Below the pieces are notes generated by a model. The model saw only the letters and a list, made by a program, of their open reading frames with translations, did no database searches and had not been told where the DNA came from. From AP-15 sp963716115 (GTDB lineage Bacteria; Pseudomonadota; Alphaproteobacteria; ATCC43930; CGMCC-115725): 64,000 nucleotides of DNA. Positions 26,764 to 35,402 of the stretch are shown in pieces; the stretch's first letter is position 1; every line of letters begins with the position of its first letter. The position numbers and the translations under genes are program-made. The DNA lies in NCBI GenBank assembly GCA_963716115.1, contig CAVQSZ010000020.1:313264-377263 (forward strand). The letters run 5' to 3'.

Positions 26764-27300
26764 ATGCAGGGCTGCCCCGACGCCACCAAACCCTCGGCGT
26801 GGGTCCGCCGCTTTTTGCCGCTGATCAAGACGGGAGGGCTGGTGCTCGACCTGGCCGCCGGGGCCGGCCGTCACCTCGCCCTGCTGCGCGACCACGGTTT
26901 TACAGTTTGCGCCGTCGACCGCGACAACTCGGCCCTGCTGGCCTTCGCCGGGCCTCGTTGCGAGGTGCGCCGGGTCGACCTCGAAGCAGGATACGCCTGG
27001 CCCCTTGGACAGGGCTGGGACGGGATCGTTGTCGCCAACTATCTGCACCGGCCGCTGCTGCCGGGGATCGAAGGCGCGCTGGCGCCCGGCGGCGCATTGA
27101 TCTACGAAACCTTCGCGGTCGGAAACGAGCGCTTCGGGCTTCCGCGCAACCCCGATTTCCTGCTTCGCCCGGGCGAATTGCTTGCCGCGTTTCCCCGACT
27201 CACGGTGGTCGCCTTCGAGCAGGGCGAGGTCGCGTCGCCGCGGCCCGCGGTCGTGCAGCGCCTCGCCGCCGTCGCAGGCCCGGTGGGATCGCTGCCGTGA
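26764..27300 (+). CDS. class I SAM-dependent methyltransferase, small
   Basis: 178 residues. After WVRRFLPLIKTGG comes the SAM-binding motif LVLDLAAGAGRHLALLRDHG, then VCAVDRD (acidic ribose-binding end of strand 2), a WDGIVVANYLHRPL strand 4 and a GALIYETFAVGNERFG segment like those of TehB/PF03848-type and tellurite-resistance-like methyltransferases. The substrate cannot be told. It diverges from the DUF1178 gene by 64 bases. The ATG at 26764 is the first start consistent with the fold. Confidence 0.85.
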   Translation: MQGCPDATKPSAWVRRFLPLIKTGGLVLDLAAGAGRHLALLRDHGFTVCAVDRDNSALLAFAGPRCEVRRVDLEAGYAWPLGQGWDGIVVANYLHRPLLPGIEGALAPGGALIYETFAVGNERFGLPRNPDFLLRPGELLAAFPRLTVVAFEQGEVASPRPAVVQRLAAVAGPVGSLP

Positions 27301-27344
27301 GCGCCGGCTTTGCAGAAAGGCGATCGTAGAGGTAATGTGACGGT

Positions 27345-27938
27345 ATGCTGAGCGCGGCCGAAAAGTTCATGTCGCTGGAGGAGTTTCTTGCCTGGGAGCG
27401 CGGGCAGTCCGAGCGCTACGAATACGCCGGCGGCGTCGTGACGATGATGACCGGGGGGTCGCTCGATCACTCGACGATAGCGTCCAATCTCTGGACCTCG
27501 TTGCGCGATCGGCTTCGCGGCAGCGGCTGTCGAGCGTTCCGCGGGGATGCCAAGGTCTGCGCCAACAATTCCGTACGCTATCCCGATCTGTCGGTGACCT
27601 GCAGCCCCGCACGCGGCGGCGACGACACCGTGCCCGACCCGGTTCTCGTCGTCGAGGTAATATCGCCGAGCACCGAGAGGGAGGACCGAGGACGCAAGAA
27701 GTTCGATTACTTCGCAACGCCTTCGGTCCGGCAATACGCGCTCGTCGAGCAGGATGAACGGCGGATCGACCTCTACACCCGGTCGAATTCGGGCTGGACC
27801 AACGAGGTCGTCCAGGGCGACGCCATCCTGAAGCTGACCTCGGTCGGCGTCGAGATCAGCCTCGATGCGATCTACGAGGACACCGACCTCGACCTCACTC
27901 GGCGGCCAGAGGCCGGCGCGCAACCTCCGGGGCGGTGA
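27345..27938 (+). CDS. Uma2 family (DUF820) putative endonuclease
   Basis: 197 residues. The Uma2/DUF820 fold is a PD-(D/E)xK nuclease-like domain. Seen here: MSLEEFLAWERGQSERYEYA near the start, the GGSLDHSTIASNLWTSLRDR helix, then YPDLSVTC and PVLVVEVISPSTEREDRGRK with the Asp…Glu-x-x pattern of the predicted active site, and KFDYFATPSVRQYALVEQDE. Most family members are of unknown function and are frequent in genomes with mobile DNA, but no toxin or antitoxin partner is seen next to it. It sits 44 bases after the methyltransferase gene, and its end overlaps the nitrilase gene by 44 bases. Confidence 0.88.
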   Translation: MLSAAEKFMSLEEFLAWERGQSERYEYAGGVVTMMTGGSLDHSTIASNLWTSLRDRLRGSGCRAFRGDAKVCANNSVRYPDLSVTCSPARGGDDTVPDPVLVVEVISPSTEREDRGRKKFDYFATPSVRQYALVEQDERRIDLYTRSNSGWTNEVVQGDAILKLTSVGVEISLDAIYEDTDLDLTRRPEAGAQPPGR

Positions 27939-28770
27939 ACGGCCGGTCCTGCCGCAATGACGGCACCATCCGCCGCACCTCGGCGATGCGCGCCGGGTCG
28001 ATCCGCGCCGTAATAACGCCGACCCCCTCGCCGGCATCGGCCAGCACCTCGCCCCATGGGTCGACGATCAGCGCGCGCCCGTAGCTGCGCCGCCCGCCGG
28101 CGTGCTCGCCCCATTGCGCGGGAGCGAAGACGAAACATCCGGTCTCGATCGCCCGCGCCCGCATCAGCGCGTGCCAGTGAGCAGCACCGGTCGGCGCCGT
28201 GAACACCGAGGGGATCGCCAGAAAATCGGCCCCAGCCTGGGCCAGCGCGCGGTAGAGTTGGGGAAACCGCAAATCGTAGCACACACTCATGCCGAGGCGG
28301 CCCCACGGCGTGTCGGCGATGACGGCCCGGCCGCCGGGGCGATAGGCGTTGCTCTCGCGATAGCTCTCGCCGCCCGGAAGATCGATATCGAACATATGGA
28401 TCTTGTCGTAGCGCGCGACGACCTCGCCGCCGGCGTCGAGCAGCAGCGAACGGTTGGCGAGCCGGGTCTCGCCGACCTCGGCGCCGGGCTCGCCATCCGG
28501 GTCGATCACCAGCGAGCCCGCGAGCAGCCAAGCCCCGGTTTCCCGCGCCAAGCCGCGCAGGCCGGCGAGGAACGGGTCTTCCGCCTCGCGCCGCGCCTTT
28601 TCGCGGCGCCGCTGGCCGCTCTCGATGAAGTTCGTCGCCTCCGGCGTCATGATCAAATCGGCGCCGCCTTCGCGCGCCCGGCGAATCAGGTCGCAGACCA
28701 CCCGCAGATTGGGCTCGGGATCGGGCCCGGCGGTAAACTGGATGCATGCGGCGGTGAAGCTCTCGCTCAT
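27895..28770 (-). CDS. carbon–nitrogen hydrolase (nitrilase superfamily, Nit-type)
   Basis: 291 residues with the full catalytic triad: Glu44 (LIMTPEATNFIE), Lys123 (RYDKIHMFDIDL) and Cys164 (MSVCYDLRFPQLYR). The SVCYDLRFP and KIHMFDIDLP text is characteristic of the Nit1/Nit2 branch, whose members act as omega-amidases or deaminated-glutathione amidases. It is followed at once (ATGA) on the minus strand by nothing and preceded by grxC with a four-base overlap. Pairing with a glutaredoxin fits a role in clearing deaminated glutathione, an inference from context. Confidence 0.9.
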   Translation of the reverse strand: MSESFTAACIQFTAGPDPEPNLRVVCDLIRRAREGGADLIMTPEATNFIESGQRRREKARREAEDPFLAGLRGLARETGAWLLAGSLVIDPDGEPGAEVGETRLANRSLLLDAGGEVVARYDKIHMFDIDLPGGESYRESNAYRPGGRAVIADTPWGRLGMSVCYDLRFPQLYRALAQAGADFLAIPSVFTAPTGAAHWHALMRARAIETGCFVFAPAQWGEHAGGRRSYGRALIVDPWGEVLADAGEGVGVITARIDPARIAEVRRMVPSLRQDRPFTAPEVARRPLAAE

Positions 28771-29030
28771 GTTGCGATCCCCAACCTGGTGTCCAGCTTG
28801 CCGGCGCGGTCCATGGCGGCCAGCTCGTCGGAGCCGCCGATATGCTCGCCGTTGATAAAAATCTGCGGGACCGTGCTGCGCCCGCCGGCGCGCCGGATCA
28901 TCTCGCCGCGCCGCTGCGGGTGCTCCTCGATGTCGATATCGGTGAACGTAACACCCTTATGCTGCAGCAGCAGCCGCGCGCGCGTGCAGAACGGGCACCA
29001 ATTCGTCGTGTAAAGCTCGACTTCAGCCAT
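28767..29030 (-). CDS. grxC: glutaredoxin 3
   Basis: 87 residues, the size of a class I glutaredoxin, which reduces disulphides and ribonucleotide reductase using glutathione. The dithiol active site is CPFC (12–15). The TVP motif of glutathione binding (GRSTVPQIFINGEHIGG) and the GG…D(E)L end (SDELAAM) are intact. It overlaps the next gene, a nitrilase-family amidase, by four bases, so the pair is coupled. Confidence 0.95.
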   Translation of the reverse strand: MAEVELYTTNWCPFCTRARLLLQHKGVTFTDIDIEEHPQRRGEMIRRAGGRSTVPQIFINGEHIGGSDELAAMDRAGKLDTRLGIAT

Positions 29031-29079
29031 CGCCTTCGCCGCTCCGCCTTTGCCGGTGCGATTTGCTCTTACGCGCCGA

Positions 29080-29844
29080 TTATGCGCCGGTGCGCAACGC
29101 CCGCGCCAGGGTCAGCACGCCGACCGACGCGGCGCCGGCGCGCTTGAGCACCCGCGCGCACTCCTCGACGGTGGCCCCGGTGGTCAGCACGTCGTCGACG
29201 ATCACCACGCGCCTTCCGGCGACGCTGCGGCGGGGCCGCAGCGCGAACGCGCCACGCACGTTGCGCTCGCGCGCGGCCGGACCGCGATGGCCTTGCGAAG
29301 GCGTCCGCCGCCGCCGGATGAGCCAATCCGCCGCGACCGGCGGCCCGCCCGCGGCATGGATTGCGTGCGCCAACAGGGCGGCCTGATTATAACGGCGCTG
29401 AAACAGCCGGGTCCAATGCAACGGCACCGGAACCAGCAGATCGGCGCCGGCCAGAACCTCGCCGCCGACGCGATGCATCCAGCGGCCCAAGGGATCTGCG
29501 GTATGGGTGCGGTCGCCGTGCTTCAACCCGAGGACGAGACGCCGGCTGTTCTTGTCGTAGCGCAGGACGGCCCGCGCCCGCTCCCAGTGTCGGCGATCGC
29601 GCGCGCAAGCCCCGCACAACGCCTCATCGCCCATCGGATGCGGGAACGGGAGACCGCACGCCGCGCACCAGGGCGGCGCAAAGAAGGTGATCGCGCCCCA
29701 GCATCGGCCGCACAGCGCGCCCGGCGCGTCGACGGTTTCCCCGCAGGCGAGGCAACGCGGCGGCAGCACGCTGTCGACCATTGCCCGGCCGAATTGCCGC
29801 AATCGGCCGAAAGTCCTGTCGGTGAGGGTTGCCGATGCCTGCAT
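29080..29844 (-). CDS. ComF family protein (phosphoribosyltransferase-like)
   Basis: 254 residues. Two N-terminal zinc ribbons (PPRCLACGETVDAPGALCGRC and WCAACGLPFPHP…CGAC) precede a PRTase domain with the PRPP loop VVIVDDVLTTGAT near 215. In naturally competent bacteria ComF helps take up single-stranded DNA; the biochemical role in alphaproteobacteria is unproven. The ATG at 29844 gives MQASATLTDRTFGRL. It diverges from the methyltransferase at 29906 and is followed by grxC after 49 bases. Confidence 0.92.
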   Translation of the reverse strand: MQASATLTDRTFGRLRQFGRAMVDSVLPPRCLACGETVDAPGALCGRCWGAITFFAPPWCAACGLPFPHPMGDEALCGACARDRRHWERARAVLRYDKNSRRLVLGLKHGDRTHTADPLGRWMHRVGGEVLAGADLLVPVPLHWTRLFQRRYNQAALLAHAIHAAGGPPVAADWLIRRRRTPSQGHRGPAARERNVRGAFALRPRRSVAGRRVVIVDDVLTTGATVEECARVLKRAGAASVGVLTLARALRTGA

Positions 29845-29905
29845 CGCCCCACATCATCAATCAACCGGCAAACCCGTCAACCCGGACGGCACGATCCAGG
29901 TTCTG

Positions 29906-30832
29906 ATGTCTCGCTCCGATCCGACCGCACTGTTCGATCGCCGCGCCTGGCGATTGCACCGAGACCGCGCGGCGCGCGGCGGCGACGCCGATTTTCTGCA
30001 CGCAGAGGTGGCCGACCGCCTGGTCGACCGTCTCGGCGCGATCAACCGGAAATTCCGCACGGCCCTCGACCTTGGCGCGCATCACGGGGCGCTGTCGCGC
30101 GCGCTCGCGGGCCGGCCGGGGATCGATCGGGTCGTCTCCCTCGATCCTGCTGCGGGTTTTCTCGCGCACGCGGCCATCCGGGCATGCGCGGATCCCGAGC
30201 TCGTGCCGTTCCGCGACGGCTGCTTCGACCTGGTGGCGAGCGCCCTGGCGCTCCACTGGGTAGGCGATCTGCCCGGCGCGCTGCTTCAGCTGCGTCGGGT
30301 CTTGAAGCCCGATGGCCTGTTCCTTGCGGCGATGCTGGGCGGCAACACCTTGGTCGAGCTGCGTGCCGCGTTCATCGAGGCGGAGCTGGCCGAGGAAGGC
30401 GGGGCCAGCCCGCGCGTGTCGCCGACCGCCGACCTCGCCGACGCGGCGGCGCTGCTGCTGCGGGCAGGTTTCGCGCTGCCGGTCGCCGACACCGAAACGA
30501 TCACGGTCACCTACTCGGACGCGCTCGCGCTGATGCGCGATCTGCGCGGCATGGGCGAAACCAACGCGCTGACCGCGCGCCGCCGCACCCCGCTGCGTCG
30601 GCGCACTCTGCTGCGCGCCGCCGGACTTTATGCCGAGCGCTTCGGACTCCCGAACGGGCGCATCCCCGCGACCTTCGAAATCCTGTTTCTGACCGGCTGG
30701 GCCCCGGATCGCAGCCAGCCCAAGGCGTTGCGGCCCGGCAGCGCCGCGCGGCGGCTGGCTGACGCGCTCGGCGCCGTCGAGCTGTCGGCCGGCGACCCCG
30801 CCGCGCCACCCGGGAAGCCGGCCGGCCGATAG
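29906..30832 (+). CDS. NDUFAF5/BioC-like SAM-dependent methyltransferase
   Basis: 308 residues. It opens with MSRSDPTALFDRRAWRLHRD and FLHAEVADRLVDRL, a start shared with the alphaproteobacterial relatives of the mitochondrial complex I assembly factor NDUFAF5. SAM motif TALDLGAHHGALSRAL, then FDLVASALALHWVGDLPGA. NDUFAF5 hydroxylates an Arg of NDUFS7 in mitochondria; the bacterial role is not proven, and a BioC-like role is the alternative. The ATG at 29906 follows AGG. The locus is an island between ComF and ubiB and converges with ubiB, 11 bases apart. Confidence 0.85.
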   Translation: MSRSDPTALFDRRAWRLHRDRAARGGDADFLHAEVADRLVDRLGAINRKFRTALDLGAHHGALSRALAGRPGIDRVVSLDPAAGFLAHAAIRACADPELVPFRDGCFDLVASALALHWVGDLPGALLQLRRVLKPDGLFLAAMLGGNTLVELRAAFIEAELAEEGGASPRVSPTADLADAAALLLRAGFALPVADTETITVTYSDALALMRDLRGMGETNALTARRRTPLRRRTLLRAAGLYAERFGLPNGRIPATFEILFLTGWAPDRSQPKALRPGSAARRLADALGAVELSAGDPAAPPGKPAGR

Positions 30833-30843
30833 CCGACAGACGG

Positions 30844-32379
30844 CTATCGTCCGAACAACAGCGTCAGCGCGATCACCGCCAGAGCAGCGGCGATGATCCA
30901 GATCGGGACAAGGATGGCCGCCGTGCGGCGCGGCAAAGGCTCGGGCTGAAACCTCGCGCCGTCGCGCTGCCGGTCGACGACCAGCTCGTCGAGGCCGCGC
31001 ACCAGTCGCGGCAGCCGCTGGACAATTTCGGCGACAGCCTCGATCCCCTCGCGCGCCCTGGCCTCGGGCCCGCGATTGTCGCGCATCCAGGCTTCGATCA
31101 GCGGCCGCGCCAAGGTCCAGATGTTGACTTCGGGATCGAGCCGGCGCCCGACGCCTTCGATCTGCACCATGGTCTTTTGCAGCAGCAGCAGCTGCGGCTG
31201 GGTTTCCATCTCGAACTGCTCGGTGATCTGGAACAGATGGGCCAGGAGGCGGGCGAACGAAATCTCCTGCAAGGGCTTGCCGAGGATCGGCTCGCCGATC
31301 GAGCGGCAGGCCTGAGCGAAGGCGTCGACCGAGCGGCGCGGCGGGACATAGCCGGCGGCGAAATGAACCTCCGCCACGCGTCGGTAGTCGCCCGACAGGA
31401 ACCCCAGCAGCATGTCGGCGAGATAAAACCGGGTGGCGCGGTCGAGCCGGCCCATGATTCCGAAATCGACGACGGCGATCGCTCCCGACGGGTCGACGAA
31501 CATATTGCCGGGATGCAGGTCGCCGTGGAAAAAGCCGTCGCGGAAGACCTGCTTGAAGAAGGCGTCGGCGGCCTTGCCCAGCAGCGCGTCGATCCGGTGC
31601 CCGGCGGCCTCGATCGCGGCGCTGTCGTCGATGCGGCGCCCGGCGATCCGCTCGATGGTCAACACCGTCCGCCCGGTGCGCTGCCAATCGACCCGCGGCA
31701 CGCGAAAATCGGGGTCGCCGGCGAAATTCTCGGCGAGCTCCGAGGCCGCCGCCGCCTCGAAGCGCAAATCCATCTCGATCCGGACGATTTCCGCCAGGGT
31801 GCGGACCGACCCGACCGGCTTCAGGCGCCGCAACGGCGGCTGCAGCCGCTCGCCCAGCGCGGCGAGCCAGAGGAAGAGGTCGAGGTCGCGCCCGAAGGCC
31901 TCGGAGATCCCTGGCCGCAACACTTTGACGGCAACCTCGCGCCCGTCCGTGGTGAGGGCGAAATGAACCTGGGCGATCGATGCGGCGGCGACCGCGGCTT
32001 CGTCGAACCACGCGAACAAGTCGGCGAGCGGCCGGCCGAGCTCGGCTTCGACGCCGGCCCGCGCCTGATCACCCGGAAAGGGCGGCAAGCGGTCCTGCAA
32101 AAGCGCCAGATCGGCGGTGATCTCCTCGCCGAAGAGGTCGGCTCGGGTCGACAGCAGCTGGCCGAGCTTGATGAAGCTCGGCCCCATCTCGACAAGCGCC
32201 GCGGCGAGCCGCTGGCCCGGCCGCAACCCGGCCGTTCCGCGCCGCCGCACGCAGGCTCGGGCGATGCGCAAGAGCGGCGCCGCGCCCGAGACCGCCTCCA
32301 GCGGAAAGAGCGCGTCGTGCCGGGCGAGGATCAGGCCGATGCGGCAGAGGCGGGCGAGGTTGCGGCCGCTGCGGAGCAG
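30844..32379 (-). CDS. ubiB: ubiquinone biosynthesis protein UbiB
   Basis: About 511 residues. UbiB is an ABC1/ADCK atypical kinase needed for ubiquinone synthesis. The KxGQ-type motif is SFIKLGQLLSTRADL; ATP-site text includes VAVKVLRPGI and FFHGDLHPGNMFV. Two C-terminal membrane helices (about 485–508) end the protein. Conserved N-terminal residues (LLRSGRNLARLCRIG, then LILARHDALFPLE) continue 37 codons upstream of the first TTG (32271), yet no ATG, GTG or TTG exists before the in-frame stop. I place the start at a CTG (32379) with GAGG six bases upstream; a nearby CTG (32385) or ATT is possible. It lies 22 bases after ubiE. Confidence 0.9.
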   Translation of the reverse strand: MLRSGRNLARLCRIGLILARHDALFPLEAVSGAAPLLRIARACVRRRGTAGLRPGQRLAAALVEMGPSFIKLGQLLSTRADLFGEEITADLALLQDRLPPFPGDQARAGVEAELGRPLADLFAWFDEAAVAAASIAQVHFALTTDGREVAVKVLRPGISEAFGRDLDLFLWLAALGERLQPPLRRLKPVGSVRTLAEIVRIEMDLRFEAAAASELAENFAGDPDFRVPRVDWQRTGRTVLTIERIAGRRIDDSAAIEAAGHRIDALLGKAADAFFKQVFRDGFFHGDLHPGNMFVDPSGAIAVVDFGIMGRLDRATRFYLADMLLGFLSGDYRRVAEVHFAAGYVPPRRSVDAFAQACRSIGEPILGKPLQEISFARLLAHLFQITEQFEMETQPQLLLLQKTMVQIEGVGRRLDPEVNIWTLARPLIEAWMRDNRGPEARAREGIEAVAEIVQRLPRLVRGLDELVVDRQRDGARFQPEPLPRRTAAILVPIWIIAAALAVIALTLLFGR

Positions 32380-32401
32380 CCCCAGCCTCGGCTGAGACGG
32401 G

Positions 32402-33178
32402 TCAGAGCCGCCAGGCCGAATGGAGCGCAGCGACGCCCCCCGTCAGGTTGCGGAACTTGACCTGACCGAGGCCGGCCCCGGCGATCATCTCCGACAGCTC
32501 GGCCTGCCGCGGAAATTGTCGGATGCTCTCGACCAGATAGGAATAGGCCTCGCGATCGCCGGCGACGATCCGGCCGAGCAGCGGCACGACCCTAAAGCTG
32601 TAGAAATCGTAGAGCGGCCGCAGCAGCGGCGTCACCTCCGGGGTGAACTCCAGGCACAGAAAATGCCCGCCGGGCTTGAGGACGCGGCGCGCCTCGGCGA
32701 GCGCCCGCTCGATCCGGGTGACGTTCCGCAGCCCAAAGGCGATCGTGTAAAGATCGAAGCTGCGGGAGGCCACGGGAAGGCTCTCGGCGTCGGCGCAGAG
32801 CCACTCGATCCCGGTCAGGATGCCCCGGTCGAGCGCGCGCGCGCGTCCCACGGCGAGCATCTCCTCGTTGATGTCGCAGACGACGACGCCCCCGCCGCGT
32901 TCCTGCTCGCCCTCGGCAACGAGATGCGGCAGCGAGCGCAAAGCGATGTCGCCGGTGCCGCCCGCCACATCGAGGAGATGCTGGCCCGGACGCGGCGCGA
33001 GCCGCGCCGTCATCTCGGCCTTCCACCAGCGGTGGATGCCGCCGCTCATCAGATCGTTCATCAAATCGTAGCGCGGCGCCACGCTGTCGAACACCGCGCG
33101 CACCAGCGCCGCCTTTTCGCCCTGCGGCGCGCGTCCAAAGCCGAACGCGGCGTCCCGGCTGGTTCTTTCGTCGCTCAT
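32402..33178 (-). CDS. ubiE: bifunctional demethylmenaquinone/2-methoxy-6-polyprenyl-benzoquinol methyltransferase UbiE
   Basis: 258 residues. UbiE does the C-methylation of ubiquinone (and menaquinone) precursors. FDSVAPRYDLMNDLMSGGIHRWWK is the family's N-terminal block. SAM motif LLDVAGGTGDIALR; the signature FGLRNVTRIERALAEARRVLKPGG is complete, followed by YDFYSFRVVPLLGRIVAGDREAY. ubiE–ubiB is the conserved order and the two are almost certainly cotranscribed. The ATG at 33178 is supported by MSDERTSRDAAFGF. Confidence 0.97.
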   Translation of the reverse strand: MSDERTSRDAAFGFGRAPQGEKAALVRAVFDSVAPRYDLMNDLMSGGIHRWWKAEMTARLAPRPGQHLLDVAGGTGDIALRSLPHLVAEGEQERGGGVVVCDINEEMLAVGRARALDRGILTGIEWLCADAESLPVASRSFDLYTIAFGLRNVTRIERALAEARRVLKPGGHFLCLEFTPEVTPLLRPLYDFYSFRVVPLLGRIVAGDREAYSYLVESIRQFPRQAELSEMIAGAGLGQVKFRNLTGGVAALHSAWRL

Positions 33179-33229
33179 CGGCCGGCAGGATAATCGGATC
33201 GCGCCGCCCGCGCCACGGGCGCGCCGGGC

Positions 33230-34885
33230 TCAATTTCTACCGGCGATCAGCCCGCGAAACACGATCTGCGCCTGGATCTCCGCCGCGCCCTCGAAAATGC
33301 TGAGGATGCGCGCGTCGCACAGCACGCGGCTGATCGGGAATTCGAGCGCGTAGCCGTTGCCGCCGTGGACCTGCAGCGCGTTGTCGGCGTTCGACCAGGC
33401 GATGCGGGCGGCGAGGAGCTTGGCCATGCCGGCCTCGATGTCGCAACGCCGGCCGCTGTCCTTTTCGCGGGCGGCGAAATAGGTCAGCTGGCGCGCGACC
33501 ATCGTTTCCGCCGCCATCAGCGCGAGCTTCCCGGCAACCCGCGGGAAGCCTGCCAGCTTCCGGCCGAACTGCGCGCGCTCGAGCGCGTAGGCGAGCCCCA
33601 GCTCCAGCGCGTTCTGGGCGACGCCGACCGCGCGCGCCGCGGTTTGCACGCGGGCGCTCTCGAAGGTCGCCATCAGCTGCTTGAACCCCTGCCCTTCGAC
33701 GCCGCCGAGCAGGTTATCGGCCGACACCGCAAAGCCGTCGAAGGCTATTTCGTACTCCTTCATGCCGCGGTAGCCGAGCACCGCGATCTCGGTCCCGCGC
33801 ATCCCCGGCGCCGGAAACGGGTCTTCGTCGCCGCCGCGCGGCTTCGGCGCGAGAAACATGCTGAGGCCTCGATAGCCTTGCTCGCCGCCCCCGGTCCGCG
33901 CGAGCAAGGTCATCAGGTCGGAACGGGCGCCGTGGGTGATCCAGGTCTTGGCGCCGAAAATGCGATAGACATCGCCGTCGCGCACCGCGCGCGTCCGCAG
34001 GCTGGCGAGATCGGAGCCGGCGGCGGGCTCGGTGAAAACAGCGGTCGGCAGCACCGCGCCCGAGGCGATCCCCGGCAGCCAGCGCGCCTTCTGCGCCGCG
34101 GTGCCGCCGAGGCGGATCAGCTCGCCGGCGATCTCCGAACGCGTGCCGAGCGAGCCCACCCCGAGATGGGCCCGCGACAGCTCCTCCGACACGATCGCCA
34201 TCGCGGTCTTGCCAAGGCCGATCCCGCCATGCTCCTCCGGGATCGTCATCCCGAAAACGCCGAGACCGCCGAGCTCGGCGATCACCGGCAGCGGGATCAG
34301 CGCGTCGCGGCGATGCCAATCCTGGGCATGGGGCGTCACCGCCCGCTCGGCGAAGCGTCGCACCTGGTCGCGGATTATTTCCAGGGTCGGGTCGTCCACC
34401 CCGAGCGCCCCGAAGGCGCCGCCGCCGTGCTCGGCGAGGCGCGCCCCGAGCCGCGATCGAGCCGAGCCGAGCGCGGCCGACAACGCTCCGGCCTCGGCCT
34501 CGCGCAGCGGCGCGATGTCGCGCTCGTCGAGGCCGAGTTCGTGCGGCCGAGCCATTTCGCCCTGGGCCATCGGGATGCCGCCGGCGAGCTGGGACAGGTA
34601 CTCGCCATAGACGATCTCCAGGATCAGCGCCTCGCTCTCGCCGAAAGCGCCACCGGCGTCGAGGCGAGCGGCCCACTCGCGAATTTGACGCAACGCCTCG
34701 ACATAGGTCGCCATCCAGGCCAGCGCGTGGCCGGCGAACTGATCGGCGGCGAGCCGCGCGGGCTCGATTTCGCCGTCAGGCGCGATGCGGGCGAAGAGCG
34801 CCGTCCGCCCCGCCCCGACCACGCGCTCCGCGACGCCGAGCGCCCGGCTGGTCGCGGTCAGCAGCGCCTGCCGTTCGGTCGACAC
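33230..34885 (-). CDS. mcd: (2S)-methylsuccinyl-CoA dehydrogenase
   Basis: 551 residues, some 160 more than ordinary acyl-CoA dehydrogenases. The extra N-terminal domain (about 1–155, with FAGHALAWMATYVEALRQI and EYLSQLAGGIPMAQGEM) is diagnostic of Mcd, the enzyme that oxidises methylsuccinyl-CoA to mesaconyl-CoA in the ethylmalonyl-CoA pathway. The dehydrogenase part has ITIPEEHGG-type MTIPEEHGGIGLGK, TEPAAGSDLASLRT, ITHGARSDLMTLLAR, FPRVAGKLALMA and VHGGNGYALEFPISRVLCDA. The start is a GTG at 34885. A small lipoprotein gene precedes it by 16 bases. Its presence implies acetate or C1 growth by the ethylmalonyl-CoA route. Confidence 0.92.
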   Translation of the reverse strand: MSTERQALLTATSRALGVAERVVGAGRTALFARIAPDGEIEPARLAADQFAGHALAWMATYVEALRQIREWAARLDAGGAFGESEALILEIVYGEYLSQLAGGIPMAQGEMARPHELGLDERDIAPLREAEAGALSAALGSARSRLGARLAEHGGGAFGALGVDDPTLEIIRDQVRRFAERAVTPHAQDWHRRDALIPLPVIAELGGLGVFGMTIPEEHGGIGLGKTAMAIVSEELSRAHLGVGSLGTRSEIAGELIRLGGTAAQKARWLPGIASGAVLPTAVFTEPAAGSDLASLRTRAVRDGDVYRIFGAKTWITHGARSDLMTLLARTGGGEQGYRGLSMFLAPKPRGGDEDPFPAPGMRGTEIAVLGYRGMKEYEIAFDGFAVSADNLLGGVEGQGFKQLMATFESARVQTAARAVGVAQNALELGLAYALERAQFGRKLAGFPRVAGKLALMAAETMVARQLTYFAAREKDSGRRCDIEAGMAKLLAARIAWSNADNALQVHGGNGYALEFPISRVLCDARILSIFEGAAEIQAQIVFRGLIAGRN

Positions 34886-34901
34886 GGGGCGCCCCGCCTG
34901 G

Positions 34902-35120
34902 TCAATCCTGCGGCAGCTGATAGCTGCGCGGAAGGGTCGTCGGCAGGTTCGGGTCGGGGATTTTGAGCGAGTCGGACTGGGTCATCCTGACCGCCGAGAT
35001 GTCGTCCGAAATCCCGTTGATGTTTTGGATGTTGCCGGCTCTTTCCGGCCCGCCGACGCTGCAGCCGGCCGCCGACGCAAGCGAAAGCGCGACGACGAAA
35101 CCGAGACGCAAGGAGGTCAT
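34902..35120 (-). CDS. small putative lipoprotein
   Basis: 72 residues. MTSLRLGFVVALSLASAAGC looks like a lipoprotein signal with the lipid Cys at 20; the −3 residue is Ala rather than Leu, so the lipobox is weak. The mature part is short and polar, with NINGISDDISAVRMTQSDSL and a Pro-rich end. The ATG at 35120 has GGAG at six bases; a TTG at 35123 is an alternative. It lies just before mcd on the same strand. Family not recognised. Confidence 0.55.
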   Translation of the reverse strand: MTSLRLGFVVALSLASAAGCSVGGPERAGNIQNINGISDDISAVRMTQSDSLKIPDPNLPTTLPRSYQLPQD

Positions 35121-35263
35121 CAATCGCTCCGCTTAAAGCAAGATCGCTCAGGCTACCATGAATAGAGTGGCGGCAGGAGGGCTTTCGGGCCGGCCCGCTT
35201 CTGGTTAGACGAACGGCGGGGGGTTGCGTTTCGATCCGGTCGAGGACGGGTCCCAAAACCGAG

Positions 35264-35292
35264 TTGACCGTGCTCCGCGAACGGCCTACATG
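35264..35292 (+). promoter_or_regulatory. possible promoter before ACT-like gene
   Basis: TTGACC (35264–35269), 17 bases, TACATG (35287–35292) on the plus strand, in the 282-base gap between the lipoprotein and ACT-like genes. The −35 is good and the −10 is poor. The same gap holds a hairpin with a CCCGGAC/GTCCGGG stem (about 35348–35370). I see no gene in it. Confidence 0.3.
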
Positions 35293-35402
35293 TGGCGCCG
35301 TGCCTGAGCTGACGATGCATGGCCGGCAGGTTCGGCGAATTAGCAACCCGGACTCCACGAGGGTCCGGGCCGCTGCGTTTCGCCCCGTTTTTGCCGAGGA
35401 CC

